DNA of 64,000 nt from a virus, in the IMG/VR virus record IMGVR_UViG_3300024999_000055, positions 1-64,000 of that record; one strand, 5' to 3'. Position 1 is the first letter of the stretch. The number at the start of each line of letters is the position of its first letter. Of the stretch, positions 32,150 through 40,437 are shown in pieces. A program made the translations under genes and the position numbers. The notes beneath the pieces are model-generated. The model saw nothing but the letters and a program-made list of their open reading frames with translations, ran no database searches and had not been told where the DNA came from.

Positions 32150-33733
32150 ATGAAAAAAGATTTAATTTCCGCCGTAGCATACTGTCGGGTGTCAACTAAA
32201 TCTACTGATCAAAAAAATAGTTATGATGCACAAATTAAATTTTTTAGAGAAAAAGCTGAAGAGTTAGGATATGAATTAGTAAAAGGAATAGGTACTTTTG
32301 GAGATGGTATATTCGCAGATAGGGGAATTAGTGGTAAGGCATTAACTAAAAGAATTGAATTTAAAAAATTAACAGAACAAGTTAAAACTTTAAAATTTAA
32401 AGCAATCCTAGTTACGAATGCAAGTAGACTAGCGAGGAATGCAGTAGATGGAATGAATGTTATTAGAGAAATTAAACCATATGATGCTTATATACATTTT
32501 CTTAAAGAAAATTTAAAAAGTTGTAATCATTCTGATGAATTTTTAATTGATTTTTTTATGATGTTTTCACAAAATGAATTAAGAGAAATGTCTAAAAAAA
32601 TTCAAGATGGTGTAAGGAAAGCACAAGGCAAAGGTGTATGGACAGCACCCCCACCTTATGGTTATAATCGCTTGAATGGTTATTTACAGATTAATGAAGA
32701 AGAAAAACAAGTTGTTGAATTAATGTTTTTTCTTTATGCAGAAATTGGATATTCTATAGATAAATTAGTACGTGAATTAAATGGTATATGTATTCCTACT
32801 AAAAAAGAAAAGAAATGGCAACATACTACTATTAGACATATTATTGAAAATCCAATTTATACTGGTTTACAAATAAATCATCAGACAGAAATGAAGGATA
32901 TTTTTATTAATTTAATAGAGAAAATTAATGAGCATGGACAGATTAGGAATTATTTTGAACATTTACAGATAATTGATAAAGAAATATTTATTAAGGCACA
33001 AGAGATTAAAAAAGAGCGTTCTCAAATGGTAGAAAACGGAAAAAAATATAGTTCTACCAATGTATTATCGAATATATTTTTTTGTAAGTATTGCAATGCA
33101 AGTATGAAACGTATGCAAAGGTCAGATAAAAAAGGTCAGTTTTATTATGTATGTAGTAATTGTCATAAAGATAGAGCAATTTGTAAATATTACAATTATA
33201 TTAAAGGAGAAGAAGCCTTTGATAAAATTATGAAAGATGTTAAAAGTTTTGCTGAAAATATTAAGGGTAGAACAAATTTAAAAGAATTATATCAGTTTTA
33301 TATAGATAAATACTTAAACAAAAATTTTGTTAATAAATTACCTGAAATAGAATCTGAAATAGAAAGATTAGAAAATCGTAAAAAAAATTATCAAATTATG
33401 AAGGCAGATGGAGAATTATCTAAAAACGATTTTAGTGATAGAATGAATGAAGTTGAAAGTGAATTAAAAAATTTATATAGAAATAGAGATAAGATTTTAA
33501 ATATTGAAAAAGAAATTGAAAATATATGGGATATTTACAATTATTTAATTTCTACTATTCAAAATTTTGATATTAGAAAATCAAGTAATGGTGATATCAA
33601 AAAGATAATTACAAAAGTAGAAATTAAAACTGTTGACAATGAAAAACTAATTGAAGTACAATTGAATAATGGTCTAGAAAAAGATTTCTCCACTATCTCG
33701 AATGAATATAATATGCAATTCATTGATTTTTAG
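32150..33733 (+). CDS. Large serine recombinase (phage integrase)
   Basis: 527 residues. The resolvase domain carries the catalytic Ser15 in AYCRVSTKS, ARNAVDGMN and the E-helix region (QNELREMSKKIQDGVRKAQG). The recombinase domain follows (PPPYGYNRLNGYLQINEEE, then IENPIYTGLQI). A zinc ribbon (FFCKYCNASMKRM, YVCSNCHKD) and a long coiled coil (about 385-450) end the protein, the usual order of large serine integrases. These catalyse attP x attB integration and, with a directionality factor, excision. GGAGCAAACCAC precedes the ATG. attP is expected in 31923-32149 or after the gene but cannot be defined here. Confidence 0.95.
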   Translation: MKKDLISAVAYCRVSTKSTDQKNSYDAQIKFFREKAEELGYELVKGIGTFGDGIFADRGISGKALTKRIEFKKLTEQVKTLKFKAILVTNASRLARNAVDGMNVIREIKPYDAYIHFLKENLKSCNHSDEFLIDFFMMFSQNELREMSKKIQDGVRKAQGKGVWTAPPPYGYNRLNGYLQINEEEKQVVELMFFLYAEIGYSIDKLVRELNGICIPTKKEKKWQHTTIRHIIENPIYTGLQINHQTEMKDIFINLIEKINEHGQIRNYFEHLQIIDKEIFIKAQEIKKERSQMVENGKKYSSTNVLSNIFFCKYCNASMKRMQRSDKKGQFYYVCSNCHKDRAICKYYNYIKGEEAFDKIMKDVKSFAENIKGRTNLKELYQFYIDKYLNKNFVNKLPEIESEIERLENRKKNYQIMKADGELSKNDFSDRMNEVESELKNLYRNRDKILNIEKEIENIWDIYNYLISTIQNFDIRKSSNGDIKKIITKVEIKTVDNEKLIEVQLNNGLEKDFSTISNEYNMQFIDF

Positions 33734-33768
33734 AAGTAAGACTAGAGACAGTATTCTAAAAGTCAACG

Positions 33769-33794
33769 AAAGGGTATCTTAATTGATACCCTTT
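33769..33794. terminator. Bidirectional terminator between integrase and the minus-strand operon
   Basis: AAAGGGTATC and GATACCCTTT, 10-base perfect stem, 6-base loop. It separates convergent transcription. Confidence 0.85.
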
Positions 33795-33798
33795 AATA

Positions 33799-34110
33799 TT
33801 AATTAATATTTATATTTGTACGTATCCCTAAATATAATTTATCTGTTGTTTTATATCCACCTACAATAAAATCTTTAAAATCTATTTTCTTTTTATCTTC
33901 GTTTAAATTATCTATAAATTTTTTTAATTTACCAACATTTTCAAGTTCAAATACTTCTAGAATTTGATTGTATATTTTAATTTTTATTTCCGATAAATTA
34001 TTTTCTGTAAATTCAAAAACACTAGGATAATTGTAAGGTGGATTTTTCATTTTATTTATTTTACGAAGAATAGGATTAAAAACTTCATAATATTCAATTT
34101 CTTTCATATT
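33799..34110 (-). CDS. Hypothetical 103-residue protein
   Basis: Last gene of the minus-strand early region. No motif recognised; mixed alpha/beta, Lys/Asn-rich. The ATG at 34110 stands 6 bases after GGGTG, better than the in-frame ATG two codons upstream, which is adjacent to the ribosome binding site. Confidence 0.68.
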   Translation of the reverse strand, partial: NMKEIEYYEVFNPILRKINKMKNPPYNYPSVFEFTENNLSEIKIKIYNQILEVFELENVGKLKKFIDNLNEDKKKIDFKDFIVGGYKTTDKLYLGIRTNININ

Positions 34111-34167
34111 CATCACCCTATATATATGTATTAATCAACTAACTATTTATTGTCTGCCAATTATTGG

Positions 34168-34737
34168 TTATTCATCTATACTCCCAACAACCCCATAAAA
34201 CTCATCCCATCCACTAACTCTATAATCACAATCCACACCAACAACCAATTCTCTATTGTACGCTCTATCCATAACTACACTCACACCATTAAATTTACTT
34301 ATATACTCAGGACAGTCATCAAACAATATCCCACTATCTATACCATCGCCTATCCTACTTAACAAATCACCTTTATTTCCAACTAATATTAAATTTTTAA
34401 TATCAAAGAATGGCAAATGTTTCCTAATCCATAAATATTTTTCAAATACAGAATATTCGTTCATTGGAGAGGAAATTATAAACATTTCATTCCCATCATT
34501 AACTAATTTTTTTATTGTTTCTATCGCACCTTCAATTGGTTCTAACATTCTAAAGAATCCTGGTTGCTTAAGTATTTCTATTCCTTTTTCACCTATGTAT
34601 TGTGATAATGAATATGTTTTAATATCATTTGGTTTTAAATTTTTATCATATTTGTAATTATAGATACGACATAATTTGTCTAATAATTTACAAATAACTT
34701 CATCAAGATCGAGATAGATTGTTAATTTTTTACTCAT
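34168..34737 (-). CDS. 5'(3')-deoxyribonucleotidase-like HAD phosphatase
   Basis: 189 residues of the NT5C type in the HAD superfamily. Motif I is IYLDLDEVICKL with nucleophile Asp10 and Asp12; motif II is MFIISSPMN; the acidic motif is GILFDDCPEY. Such enzymes dephosphorylate deoxynucleoside monophosphates and balance pools during phage replication. The start ATG overlaps the stop of the NMP kinase gene (ATGA), so both are translationally coupled. It belongs to the nucleotide-metabolism group with thyA. Confidence 0.85.
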   Translation of the reverse strand: MSKKLTIYLDLDEVICKLLDKLCRIYNYKYDKNLKPNDIKTYSLSQYIGEKGIEILKQPGFFRMLEPIEGAIETIKKLVNDGNEMFIISSPMNEYSVFEKYLWIRKHLPFFDIKNLILVGNKGDLLSRIGDGIDSGILFDDCPEYISKFNGVSVVMDRAYNRELVVGVDCDYRVSGWDEFYGVVGSIDE

Positions 34738-35312
34738 AAATTTCCTCCAATTATATTAATAATTTCACCAACACATTTATCAAAATCATAATTATCTACC
34801 ACATAATCTACTTCTTTATTAATAACTTCTTGTGTAAACTTTTCTTTGTCATCTAAATATCTTCTATTCCATTCAACCTCATCAAAATCTTCCCTATCAA
34901 TACATCTACTTCTTCTTGTTTGCTCATCAACATTAATAAAAAATGATATAATATTATCCTTATAATGTTTTTTAAATTGAATTAATCCTAAAATATCTAA
35001 AACAACGATATAATTATGTTTTGATAAATCAATACTATCTTTACTAACTCCATAATACCAAATATCAGGAATATTATTTACTAATGTATTATATGTACGA
35101 CATTCAATAAATTCATTATTAGATAGCATTTTTTCAAATTGTTTTTTTGTAATAAAATGATATGGATTACATTCTGATTCATTTAGGCGAATTGGACGAG
35201 ATGTATATGAGATTATTTCTGAGTAATTATAATTATTTGCTATGTGTTTTGTGAGAACATCTTTCCCTGAAGCAGAAAATCCACTAAGAATAAGAATTTT
35301 ATTGATATTTAT
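34734..35312 (-). CDS. Guanylate-kinase-like deoxynucleotide kinase, probable ATA start
   Basis: 192 residues from ATA 35312. The P-loop ILSGFSASGKDVL near the N-terminus has the GKD ending common in phage NMP kinases. ISYTSRPIRLNES is the substrate-binding TSR-P motif of guanylate kinases, and CNPYHFITKKQF follows as in that family. ADP-type Arg residues (DEQTRRSRCIDRE) form the lid. It phosphorylates a (d)NMP in dNTP supply. The first ATG in frame (35129) would remove the P-loop, so it cannot be the start. GGAGAG is 7 bases before ATA and lies inside the end of the upstream homing endonuclease gene. It overlaps the nucleotidase gene by 4 bases. Confidence 0.82.
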   Translation of the reverse strand: MNINKILILSGFSASGKDVLTKHIANNYNYSEIISYTSRPIRLNESECNPYHFITKKQFEKMLSNNEFIECRTYNTLVNNIPDIWYYGVSKDSIDLSKHNYIVVLDILGLIQFKKHYKDNIISFFINVDEQTRRSRCIDREDFDEVEWNRRYLDDKEKFTQEVINKEVDYVVDNYDFDKCVGEIINIIGGNL

Positions 35313-35314
35313 AA

Positions 35315-36484
35315 CTAATCTCTCCTTTTTATATTATATTTATTATTGTAAAAGTTCAAAAACTTTTGAAATTTATTATATTTTCTTTCTAGAAAAGTTT
35401 TAGCATCTTTATACAAATAATTGTATATCTTATATATTCCATGTACTCCTCCATATTTTAAATGTCTTATAGTTTCAGAATTATGATTTTTATATAATTT
35501 TGTATAACTTAATTCACATTGCTCCACTAATATTCTTTGCATGACTTGTAAAAAATGTATATTACTAATAATATCAATTCCCCATTGATTATCTTTTCCA
35601 TAAATACAACCATCACCGTCAAAATATCCTCTAATAAAATGATGAATTAAGTTATTAGGTAAAATATTAATATCAGGAAATCTTATAGTAAAACTTTTAT
35701 TTTCTATACAACCACATTTTTTTAAATCTAATATCATTTTACTATCGTGAATTGTTATTCTTTTATTTTTATATTCTTTATTATTTAAAATTACATTTTT
35801 ATCTTTAATTAACACATCTGCGTGTATACTATATAAAAATTTTTCTAAATGATTTTTATCTCTTTCTTGTAAAGTTAAATCTACTGCATTTTTATTTATA
35901 CTTCCATCTGCATATAAAAATCCTAACCAATATGCCTTTTCTTCAGTGTTTATATTTTCAAAAAAATCATTATATTTTTTTTGTCTTAATTCAATGTTTC
36001 TTTCTTTTAAAATATCTTTTACCATATAGTCTGACATATTAAATTGGTCTTCTATGTATTTTATATTATTTCCTTTTAAATAACTATTAATTATTTCATC
36101 TTTTTGTATTTCTGTAAAAATACGTTTATTCTCTTTATTACGTTTTATTTTATTTTCTCTTTCTATACATCCACAACTTTGTGTATTACCCGAAGTTAAA
36201 CTTCCTCTTCTTACTTCAATAATAGTTTTATCTTTACAAGAACATTGACATATCCATAATATTTTATTTTGTTTATTTCTTTTTTTACTTTTACCTAAAA
36301 CAGTTAATCTTCCAAATGTTTGATTAGTTAAACTATAATTTTTTCTTAAATCATAAGTATTGATTAATTTATTTATATAAGATTGTCCTACATCAAATAT
36401 TTTTGCTAGTTCTTTTTGAGTATAATTTAATTCTATGTATTTTTGCAATTCTTCTTTAGAAATATTATATTTTATATTTTTTAT
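35315..36484 (-). CDS. LAGLIDADG homing endonuclease with N-terminal HTH and zinc module
   Basis: 389 residues if ATA 36484 is used (AAAGGA about 11 bases upstream); TTG 36448 is the first conventional codon but has no ribosome binding site. The order is an HTH (YTQKELAKIFDVGQSYINKL), a zinc-binding module (LWICQCSC, TSGNTQSCGC), a second HTH (about 120-170) and a LAGLIDADG nuclease. The nuclease has two copies of the motif: AYWLGFLYADGSI and HFIRGYFDGDGCI, each with its catalytic Asp. It lies between thyA and the NMP kinase and is a free-standing homing gene inserted in the nucleotide operon; the kinase ribosome binding site now lies in its last codons. Confidence 0.85.
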   Translation of the reverse strand: MKNIKYNISKEELQKYIELNYTQKELAKIFDVGQSYINKLINTYDLRKNYSLTNQTFGRLTVLGKSKKRNKQNKILWICQCSCKDKTIIEVRRGSLTSGNTQSCGCIERENKIKRNKENKRIFTEIQKDEIINSYLKGNNIKYIEDQFNMSDYMVKDILKERNIELRQKKYNDFFENINTEEKAYWLGFLYADGSINKNAVDLTLQERDKNHLEKFLYSIHADVLIKDKNVILNNKEYKNKRITIHDSKMILDLKKCGCIENKSFTIRFPDINILPNNLIHHFIRGYFDGDGCIYGKDNQWGIDIISNIHFLQVMQRILVEQCELSYTKLYKNHNSETIRHLKYGGVHGIYKIYNYLYKDAKTFLERKYNKFQKFLNFYNNKYNIKRRD

Positions 36485-36542
36485 TTTATACGATTTCCTT
36501 TCTAAATTTATTTTTATATTCTATTCATATTCCTACCACTGT

Positions 36543-37373
36543 TTAAACAGCAATAGGAATACCTTTAATTTGTTCTCCACATTTATAATCTTCTAACACA
36601 AAATCATTCACAGTAAAATTATAAAAATTATTAATCTTATCATTTACAATCAATCTAGGAGCATCATAATTATCTCTACTAATTAATTCTTTAACTTTAT
36701 CTACATGTCTGTCATAAACATGAGCATCAGCAATAACATGAACAAATTCACCAACTTCTAAATCATTAACTTGTGCGAACATATGTAAAAGTATTGAGTA
36801 TTGACATACATTCCAATTATTAGCAGCTAATACATCTTGACTTCTCTGATTCAATATTCCATTCAACTTATTATCTATAACATTAAATGTCATGCTATAT
36901 GCACAAGGATATAAATTCATTTCATGTAAATCTTCAAAATTATAAATATTAGTCATAATTCTTCTACTATATGGATTATGTTCTAAATCGTATAATACCC
37001 TATCTACTTGATCAAACCATCCTTCTTTATATTTATGTTTCTTTTGAAATTGAAAACCGTAACATTTACCAATCGAACCATTTTCATCTGCCCATTGATT
37101 CCAAATTTTTGAATTTAAATCTTTAATATTATTAGATTTTTTTTGCCATATCCATAAAATTTCATCAATACATGCTTTTAAATTTGTTGGTCTTAATGTT
37201 AATATAGGAAATTCTTCTTGTAGATCATATCTATTAACAATTCCAAATTTCTTAATTGTATGTGCAGGTGTTCCATCTTCCCATTTTGCTCTGATAATTT
37301 GTCCTTCGGAAGATGTTCCGTTTTCTATAATGTCTTTGCACATAGAAATGAATATATTGTCTGCTTTACTCAT
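36543..37373 (-). CDS. thyA: Thymidylate synthase
   Basis: 276 residues, the usual size of ThyA. Catalytic Cys157 is in LYPCAYSMTF; NQRSQDVLAANNWNVCQYS is the dUMP/folate-binding motif with the conserved RSxD and N residues; FVHVIADAHVYDRHVD follows. The enzyme makes dTMP from dUMP with methylene-tetrahydrofolate. PCA replaces the more common PCH at the active site, as in a subset of the family. AAGGAG and ATG 37373 give a clear start. It heads the thyA-endonuclease-kinase-nucleotidase group. Confidence 0.95.
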   Translation of the reverse strand: MSKADNIFISMCKDIIENGTSSEGQIIRAKWEDGTPAHTIKKFGIVNRYDLQEEFPILTLRPTNLKACIDEILWIWQKKSNNIKDLNSKIWNQWADENGSIGKCYGFQFQKKHKYKEGWFDQVDRVLYDLEHNPYSRRIMTNIYNFEDLHEMNLYPCAYSMTFNVIDNKLNGILNQRSQDVLAANNWNVCQYSILLHMFAQVNDLEVGEFVHVIADAHVYDRHVDKVKELISRDNYDAPRLIVNDKINNFYNFTVNDFVLEDYKCGEQIKGIPIAV

Positions 37374-37430
37374 ATGTATATTATATTCTCCTTTATTTAT
37401 TATTTTACTATTCTATTTATTGTCCTAATC

Positions 37431-37613
37431 TTAACACAAAAACTTTCCAATCAAAAATGCTATACTTATTAATATTGTTCCTACAATTATTGCCATACAT
37501 AACATAGGTGTCATAAAATCATAAGGATGATATGCTTTACTATTAATATAATAAGCATAACCAAATCCTGAACAAATGAATATGATTAGAAATGCCCACC
37601 ACGGGATGTAGAT
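37431..37613 (-). CDS. Two-segment membrane microprotein, probable ATC start
   Basis: 60 residues with two hydrophobic helices (about 4-22 and 36-55: PWWAFLIIFICSGFGYAY and MLCMAIIVGTILISIAFLI). AAAGGAGGTG is followed after 6 bases by ATC 37613; GTG 37622 is part of the ribosome binding site. ATAATT-ATC is the same spacer seen before ATG at 29542. Role unknown; small phage membrane proteins often affect host envelope or superinfection. Confidence 0.6.
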   Translation of the reverse strand: MYIPWWAFLIIFICSGFGYAYYINSKAYHPYDFMTPMLCMAIIVGTILISIAFLIGKFLC

Positions 37614-37706
37614 AATTATCACCTCCTTTCATAAGTTTATTTATATTATATATTTATTTTAATATTCTGTCAAGTTTAAATTTCATAACCAAACATGACA
37701 TTGATA

Positions 37707-38018
37707 TTAATCCAATTCTACATTCTCACATAATTCATCTTTCATCCATCCCTTAATGAATTCATTTATTGTCATATCTCCATTAATCGCATGAATTTTT
37801 TTATTTTGTTTTTTAAATCTAGCGACAGCAATTTCTAACCATGATATATGATAATAATGTGGCATTTCATTACTTATTGAATTATTAAATAAATTATTTA
37901 CACATGGAATATACGTTTGAAATTCACCATTATTCATATTAATAGGATTTAAAGGACAATTCCATGCATGATTTCCTGCTGAATCTTTTTGACAATATAA
38001 ACACATAGAAATACTCAT
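37707..38018 (-). CDS. Hypothetical 103-residue Cys-containing protein
   Basis: N-terminal MCLYCQKD and a later CPLNP/C pair suggest a zinc site (about residues 6-35). The rest is an unrecognised globular domain. AAAGGAG precedes the ATG. It is the first of a long run of small minus-strand genes. Confidence 0.7.
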   Translation of the reverse strand: MSISMCLYCQKDSAGNHAWNCPLNPINMNNGEFQTYIPCVNNLFNNSISNEMPHYYHISWLEIAVARFKKQNKKIHAINGDMTINEFIKGWMKDELCENVELD

Positions 38019-38048
38019 ATATCATTCTCCTTTCTATTTTTTATTATT

Positions 38049-38222
38049 TCAATATTCGTTCACATTAATTAATTTTCCACAATTATCACACACTATAATA
38101 GTTTCTTTGTTTATATTATTTTCTTTATTTTCATTTGTTACATCAACAACCTTAGGATTAGAAATTAATTTCCCACAATTTGTACATAATATTTTACCTA
38201 TTAAAACACCTATACCTAACAT
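38049..38222 (-). CDS. 57-residue double CxxC protein
   Basis: ATG 38222 follows AAAGGAGG by 7 bases. ILCTNCGKLI and IVCDNCGKLI are near-identical Cys pairs, so the protein is probably one zinc ribbon built of two knuckles. Missed by size-limited ORF finders. Confidence 0.65.
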   Translation of the reverse strand: MLGIGVLIGKILCTNCGKLISNPKVVDVTNENKENNINKETIIVCDNCGKLINVNEY

Positions 38223-38243
38223 ATTATTACCTCCTTTATTTCG

Positions 38244-38441
38244 TCATTTACCTTCTAAATATTTTTCCATACAATTTACACAATCTTCAATACATGCAAT
38301 ACGATAAGAAATACAACAATATCCATCATCAACTAACTTTTCAGCAATTCTTTTTCTTTCTTCTTTTGCACCTTCTTCTTTATTCATTTCTGCAAACATA
38401 GATAAAGTGTCTGCTTCTAAATGTATTTTATTTTTATTCAT
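38244..38441 (-). CDS. Small Glu/Lys-rich protein with Cys pair
   Basis: 65 residues: a charged helix (EEGAKEERKRIAEKLVDDGY) followed by CCISYRIACIEDCVNC. The helix resembles the C-terminal parts of several neighbouring small proteins (42483). Good ribosome binding site. Function unknown. Confidence 0.65.
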   Translation of the reverse strand: MNKNKIHLEADTLSMFAEMNKEEGAKEERKRIAEKLVDDGYCCISYRIACIEDCVNCMEKYLEGK

Positions 38442-38482
38442 AAGAAACCTCCTTTCTTTAGAGTTTAATTATATGTATTTAA

Positions 38483-38695
38483 TTATAATTTCATATTAAT
38501 TCTAAAATCTGCTTCAATAATTAATTTTGCTAAATCTTTTTGTAATTTTGTCGCTATAGTACGCCACTCAATTATTTCTATATCTGATGCTTCAGTATTT
38601 GGATTCTGAAATAAACAAGATAACTCTTTAATTCTATCTTGTAATGATTGGAATTGATTATAAAATTTTTTATCTGATCTTATTGTGTATTGCAT
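38483..38695 (-). CDS. Hypothetical 70-residue helical protein
   Basis: Predicted all-helical (FQSLQDRIKELSCLFQ, TKLQKDLAKLIIEAD). ATG with AAAGGAG. No family recognised. Confidence 0.62.
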   Translation of the reverse strand: MQYTIRSDKKFYNQFQSLQDRIKELSCLFQNPNTEASDIEIIEWRTIATKLQKDLAKLIIEADFRINMKL

Positions 38696-38717
38696 GATTA
38701 ATTTTCTCCTTTCTTAT

Positions 38718-38927
38718 TTATTTTAACATTCTATTTTCATTATCTTCCATATCATATTTTAAATGATTTAATCTTTCATTTAATTCCTCAGACCAATCAA
38801 TCATTAATTTACAACTATATGTTGAATTTATATATTGGGAGTATTCATGTAATGCCCTAGTAATTTCTTGAATTCTTTGTAATTCATAAATATGTTTAGG
38901 TGTAATTCCTAATGGTGGTTTATTCAT
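38718..38927 (-). CDS. Hypothetical 69-residue helical protein
   Basis: Starts MNKPPLGITPKHIYELQRIQ; the rest is helical and charged. Similar in size and layout to its neighbour at 38483. No motif recognised. Confidence 0.62.
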   Translation of the reverse strand: MNKPPLGITPKHIYELQRIQEITRALHEYSQYINSTYSCKLMIDWSEELNERLNHLKYDMEDNENRMLK

Positions 38928-38941
38928 GTTGTTATTCTCTT

Positions 38942-39115
38942 TTAGTTTATTTTCTGATTTTCATTCCAATTTTTAATTAATGTTTCTACAGTTAAAAATC
39001 CACCTAGAGAATACATACAAACAGGGCATATTATTTGACTATTATATTCTAAATTTTCATTATATAAAATTACATTATTATTGTTACATATTGGGCAAGG
39101 TTTTAATTTATTCAT
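38942..39115 (-). CDS. Lar-like zinc-ribbon protein
   Basis: 57 residues: LKPCPICNN near the start, IICPVCM about 20 residues later, and an ending TVETLIKNWNE. This is the layout of the Lar restriction-alleviation family (CPxC, CxxC, then T/AI..WN). The Rac prophage Lar protein reduces type I restriction; whether this one does is unknown. AAAGGAG precedes ATG 39115. Confidence 0.62.
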   Translation of the reverse strand: MNKLKPCPICNNNNVILYNENLEYNSQIICPVCMYSLGGFLTVETLIKNWNENQKIN

Positions 39116-39129
39116 ATAATTTCTCCTTT

Positions 39130-39423
39130 TTAATCAATTTCAGCACCACAATGAACACAAATATTCAATTCTTCTGCACATTTCATACAAAATTTATCAA
39201 CATTAGAATTATGATGTAGAAATTCTTCTTTGCAGTTTTTACAATTAAATGTTGTAAATGCTTGAAGTGCTATTTTAATATTAATATAATAACAATATTT
39301 ACATTTTTGCAATTTTAATCTTTGTAGCTGTTTTGGGTCTGTATCGTAGTTATTTAAATTTTTTCTTATTGTAGATATAAATGATTTATTAGTTTCTGAT
39401 TGATGTTTTGGATTGATTGTCAT
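39130..39423 (-). CDS. Zinc-ribbon protein with four Cys pairs
   Basis: 97 residues. CKYCYY, CKNCKE, FCMKCAE and ICVHCGAE are spaced like two zinc ribbons. The first 35 residues are basic and polar. Probably nucleic-acid or protein binding. Confidence 0.68.
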   Translation of the reverse strand: MTINPKHQSETNKSFISTIRKNLNNYDTDPKQLQRLKLQKCKYCYYINIKIALQAFTTFNCKNCKEEFLHHNSNVDKFCMKCAEELNICVHCGAEID

Positions 39424-39434
39424 ATTATTTCTCC

Positions 39435-39647
39435 TTATTTTTTAATTTTTACTTTATCCATGTAACTATAAATTTCTGTTGCTTCTATATCTAAAGTATC
39501 TGCATATCCTATTTTTCTATTAAAATGTGTGCTTACTATTTTAAAATAATTATTCATATATTTTATTGTATCTTCATGTTTAATTTCAATTGTTTGATAA
39601 TGTTTATTAATTATATAGGCAATTATTAATAACATTTTTTTAATCAT
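39435..39647 (-). CDS. Hypothetical 70-residue protein
   Basis: N-terminus (MIKKMLLIIAYII) could be a short membrane anchor or signal-like helix; the remainder is polar. Clear ribosome binding site (AAGGAG). Unknown role. Confidence 0.6.
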   Translation of the reverse strand: MIKKMLLIIAYIINKHYQTIEIKHEDTIKYMNNYFKIVSTHFNRKIGYADTLDIEATEIYSYMDKVKIKK

Positions 39648-39659
39648 ATTATAATCTCC

Positions 39660-39881
39660 TTAAATTTCATATTTTTCTTTTACAATATTGGTTGTGAATA
39701 ACTCAAACTTATCACAGCAATTATTAGATTTTAATTCAGACAACCTTTTAAGCATCTCTGATTCCGTATAAAATAATTCTCTTACTTCTCCTAAAGGCAT
39801 TAGTTTTGCACAACCAATCCCACCACAAACATATGTATGATAATCAATACCATATAATTTATTTACTTTGTTGTATATTAT
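39660..39881 (-). CDS. 73-residue protein, probable ATA start
   Basis: AAAGGAGG is followed after about 9 bases by ATA ATA at 39881 and 39878. The frame has no ATG, GTG or TTG near the ribosome binding site. The peptide contains TYVCGGIGCAKLMP and NNCCDKFELF, so it has Cys pairs like its neighbours. The Gly/Cys segment could bind metal. It fills what would otherwise be a gap between genes. Confidence 0.58.
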   Translation of the reverse strand: MIYNKVNKLYGIDYHTYVCGGIGCAKLMPLGEVRELFYTESEMLKRLSELKSNNCCDKFELFTTNIVKEKYEI

Positions 39882-40018
39882 AGGATTGTACCTCCTTTCT
39901 AAATTGAGATCAAAGACAAATTTTATTAAAACATATTAAATCTTAGAATACAGTAAAATTAATGATTATAAGTTATAAAATATTAAATCCTAATGAATCT
40001 AAATTTTGTGTACAATTA

Positions 40019-40339
40019 TTAATGCAACCAATGTTCAATATTCGCTAATATCTTAATATGCTTTATATTATAAATAACTGTATTACTAGTAGTAGTTTTA
40101 GCTATATTCTTGACATTTAAACAAGGAATATCTAAACTTTTATTATTCCCTGTATAATTTTCAATATATACATAATCAGCTTTTTCTCTTTTTATATCAT
40201 ATCCAAAAGCAAATGTATCATCAACTAAAGTCAAACAATAAATCTTTTTATTTCTCCAATATACATTCCCATTTTTTATACACTCGTTTTGTTTTTCTTT
40301 TGAAAGTTTAACTTCTTTTAAATAATGAGCATTATACAT
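40019..40339 (-). CDS. Hypothetical 106-residue protein
   Basis: Start ATG 40339 follows AAGGAGAAG; an in-frame ATG ten codons upstream lies within the overlapping mini-gene. Beta-rich (IYCLTLVDDTFAFGYDI); no motif recognised. Its start overlaps the end of the 27-residue ORF by 8 bases, implying coupled translation. Confidence 0.68.
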   Translation of the reverse strand: MYNAHYLKEVKLSKEKQNECIKNGNVYWRNKKIYCLTLVDDTFAFGYDIKREKADYVYIENYTGNNKSLDIPCLNVKNIAKTTTSNTVIYNIKHIKILANIEHWLH

Positions 40340-40415
40340 ATATCTTCTCCTTATTTTCATCAATTTCATTTATTAGATTATGACATTTTGCTATCATTTC
40401 AGATTGTTTATTCAT
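40332..40415 (-). CDS. 27-residue mini-protein
   Basis: ATG 40415 after AAAAAGGA; MNKQSEMIAKCHNLINEI then charged end, stop overlapping the next start. It looks like a short helix. Its ribosome binding site and coupling support expression. Confidence 0.45.
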   Translation of the reverse strand: MNKQSEMIAKCHNLINEIDENKEKIYV

Positions 40416-40437
40416 ATTTTATTATCCTTTTTATATT

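Noticed and set aside
34150-34657. Open frames opposite the deoxyribonucleotidase gene
   Set aside because: Antisense shadows with low-complexity hydrophobic translation; the minus-strand gene has full HAD motifs.
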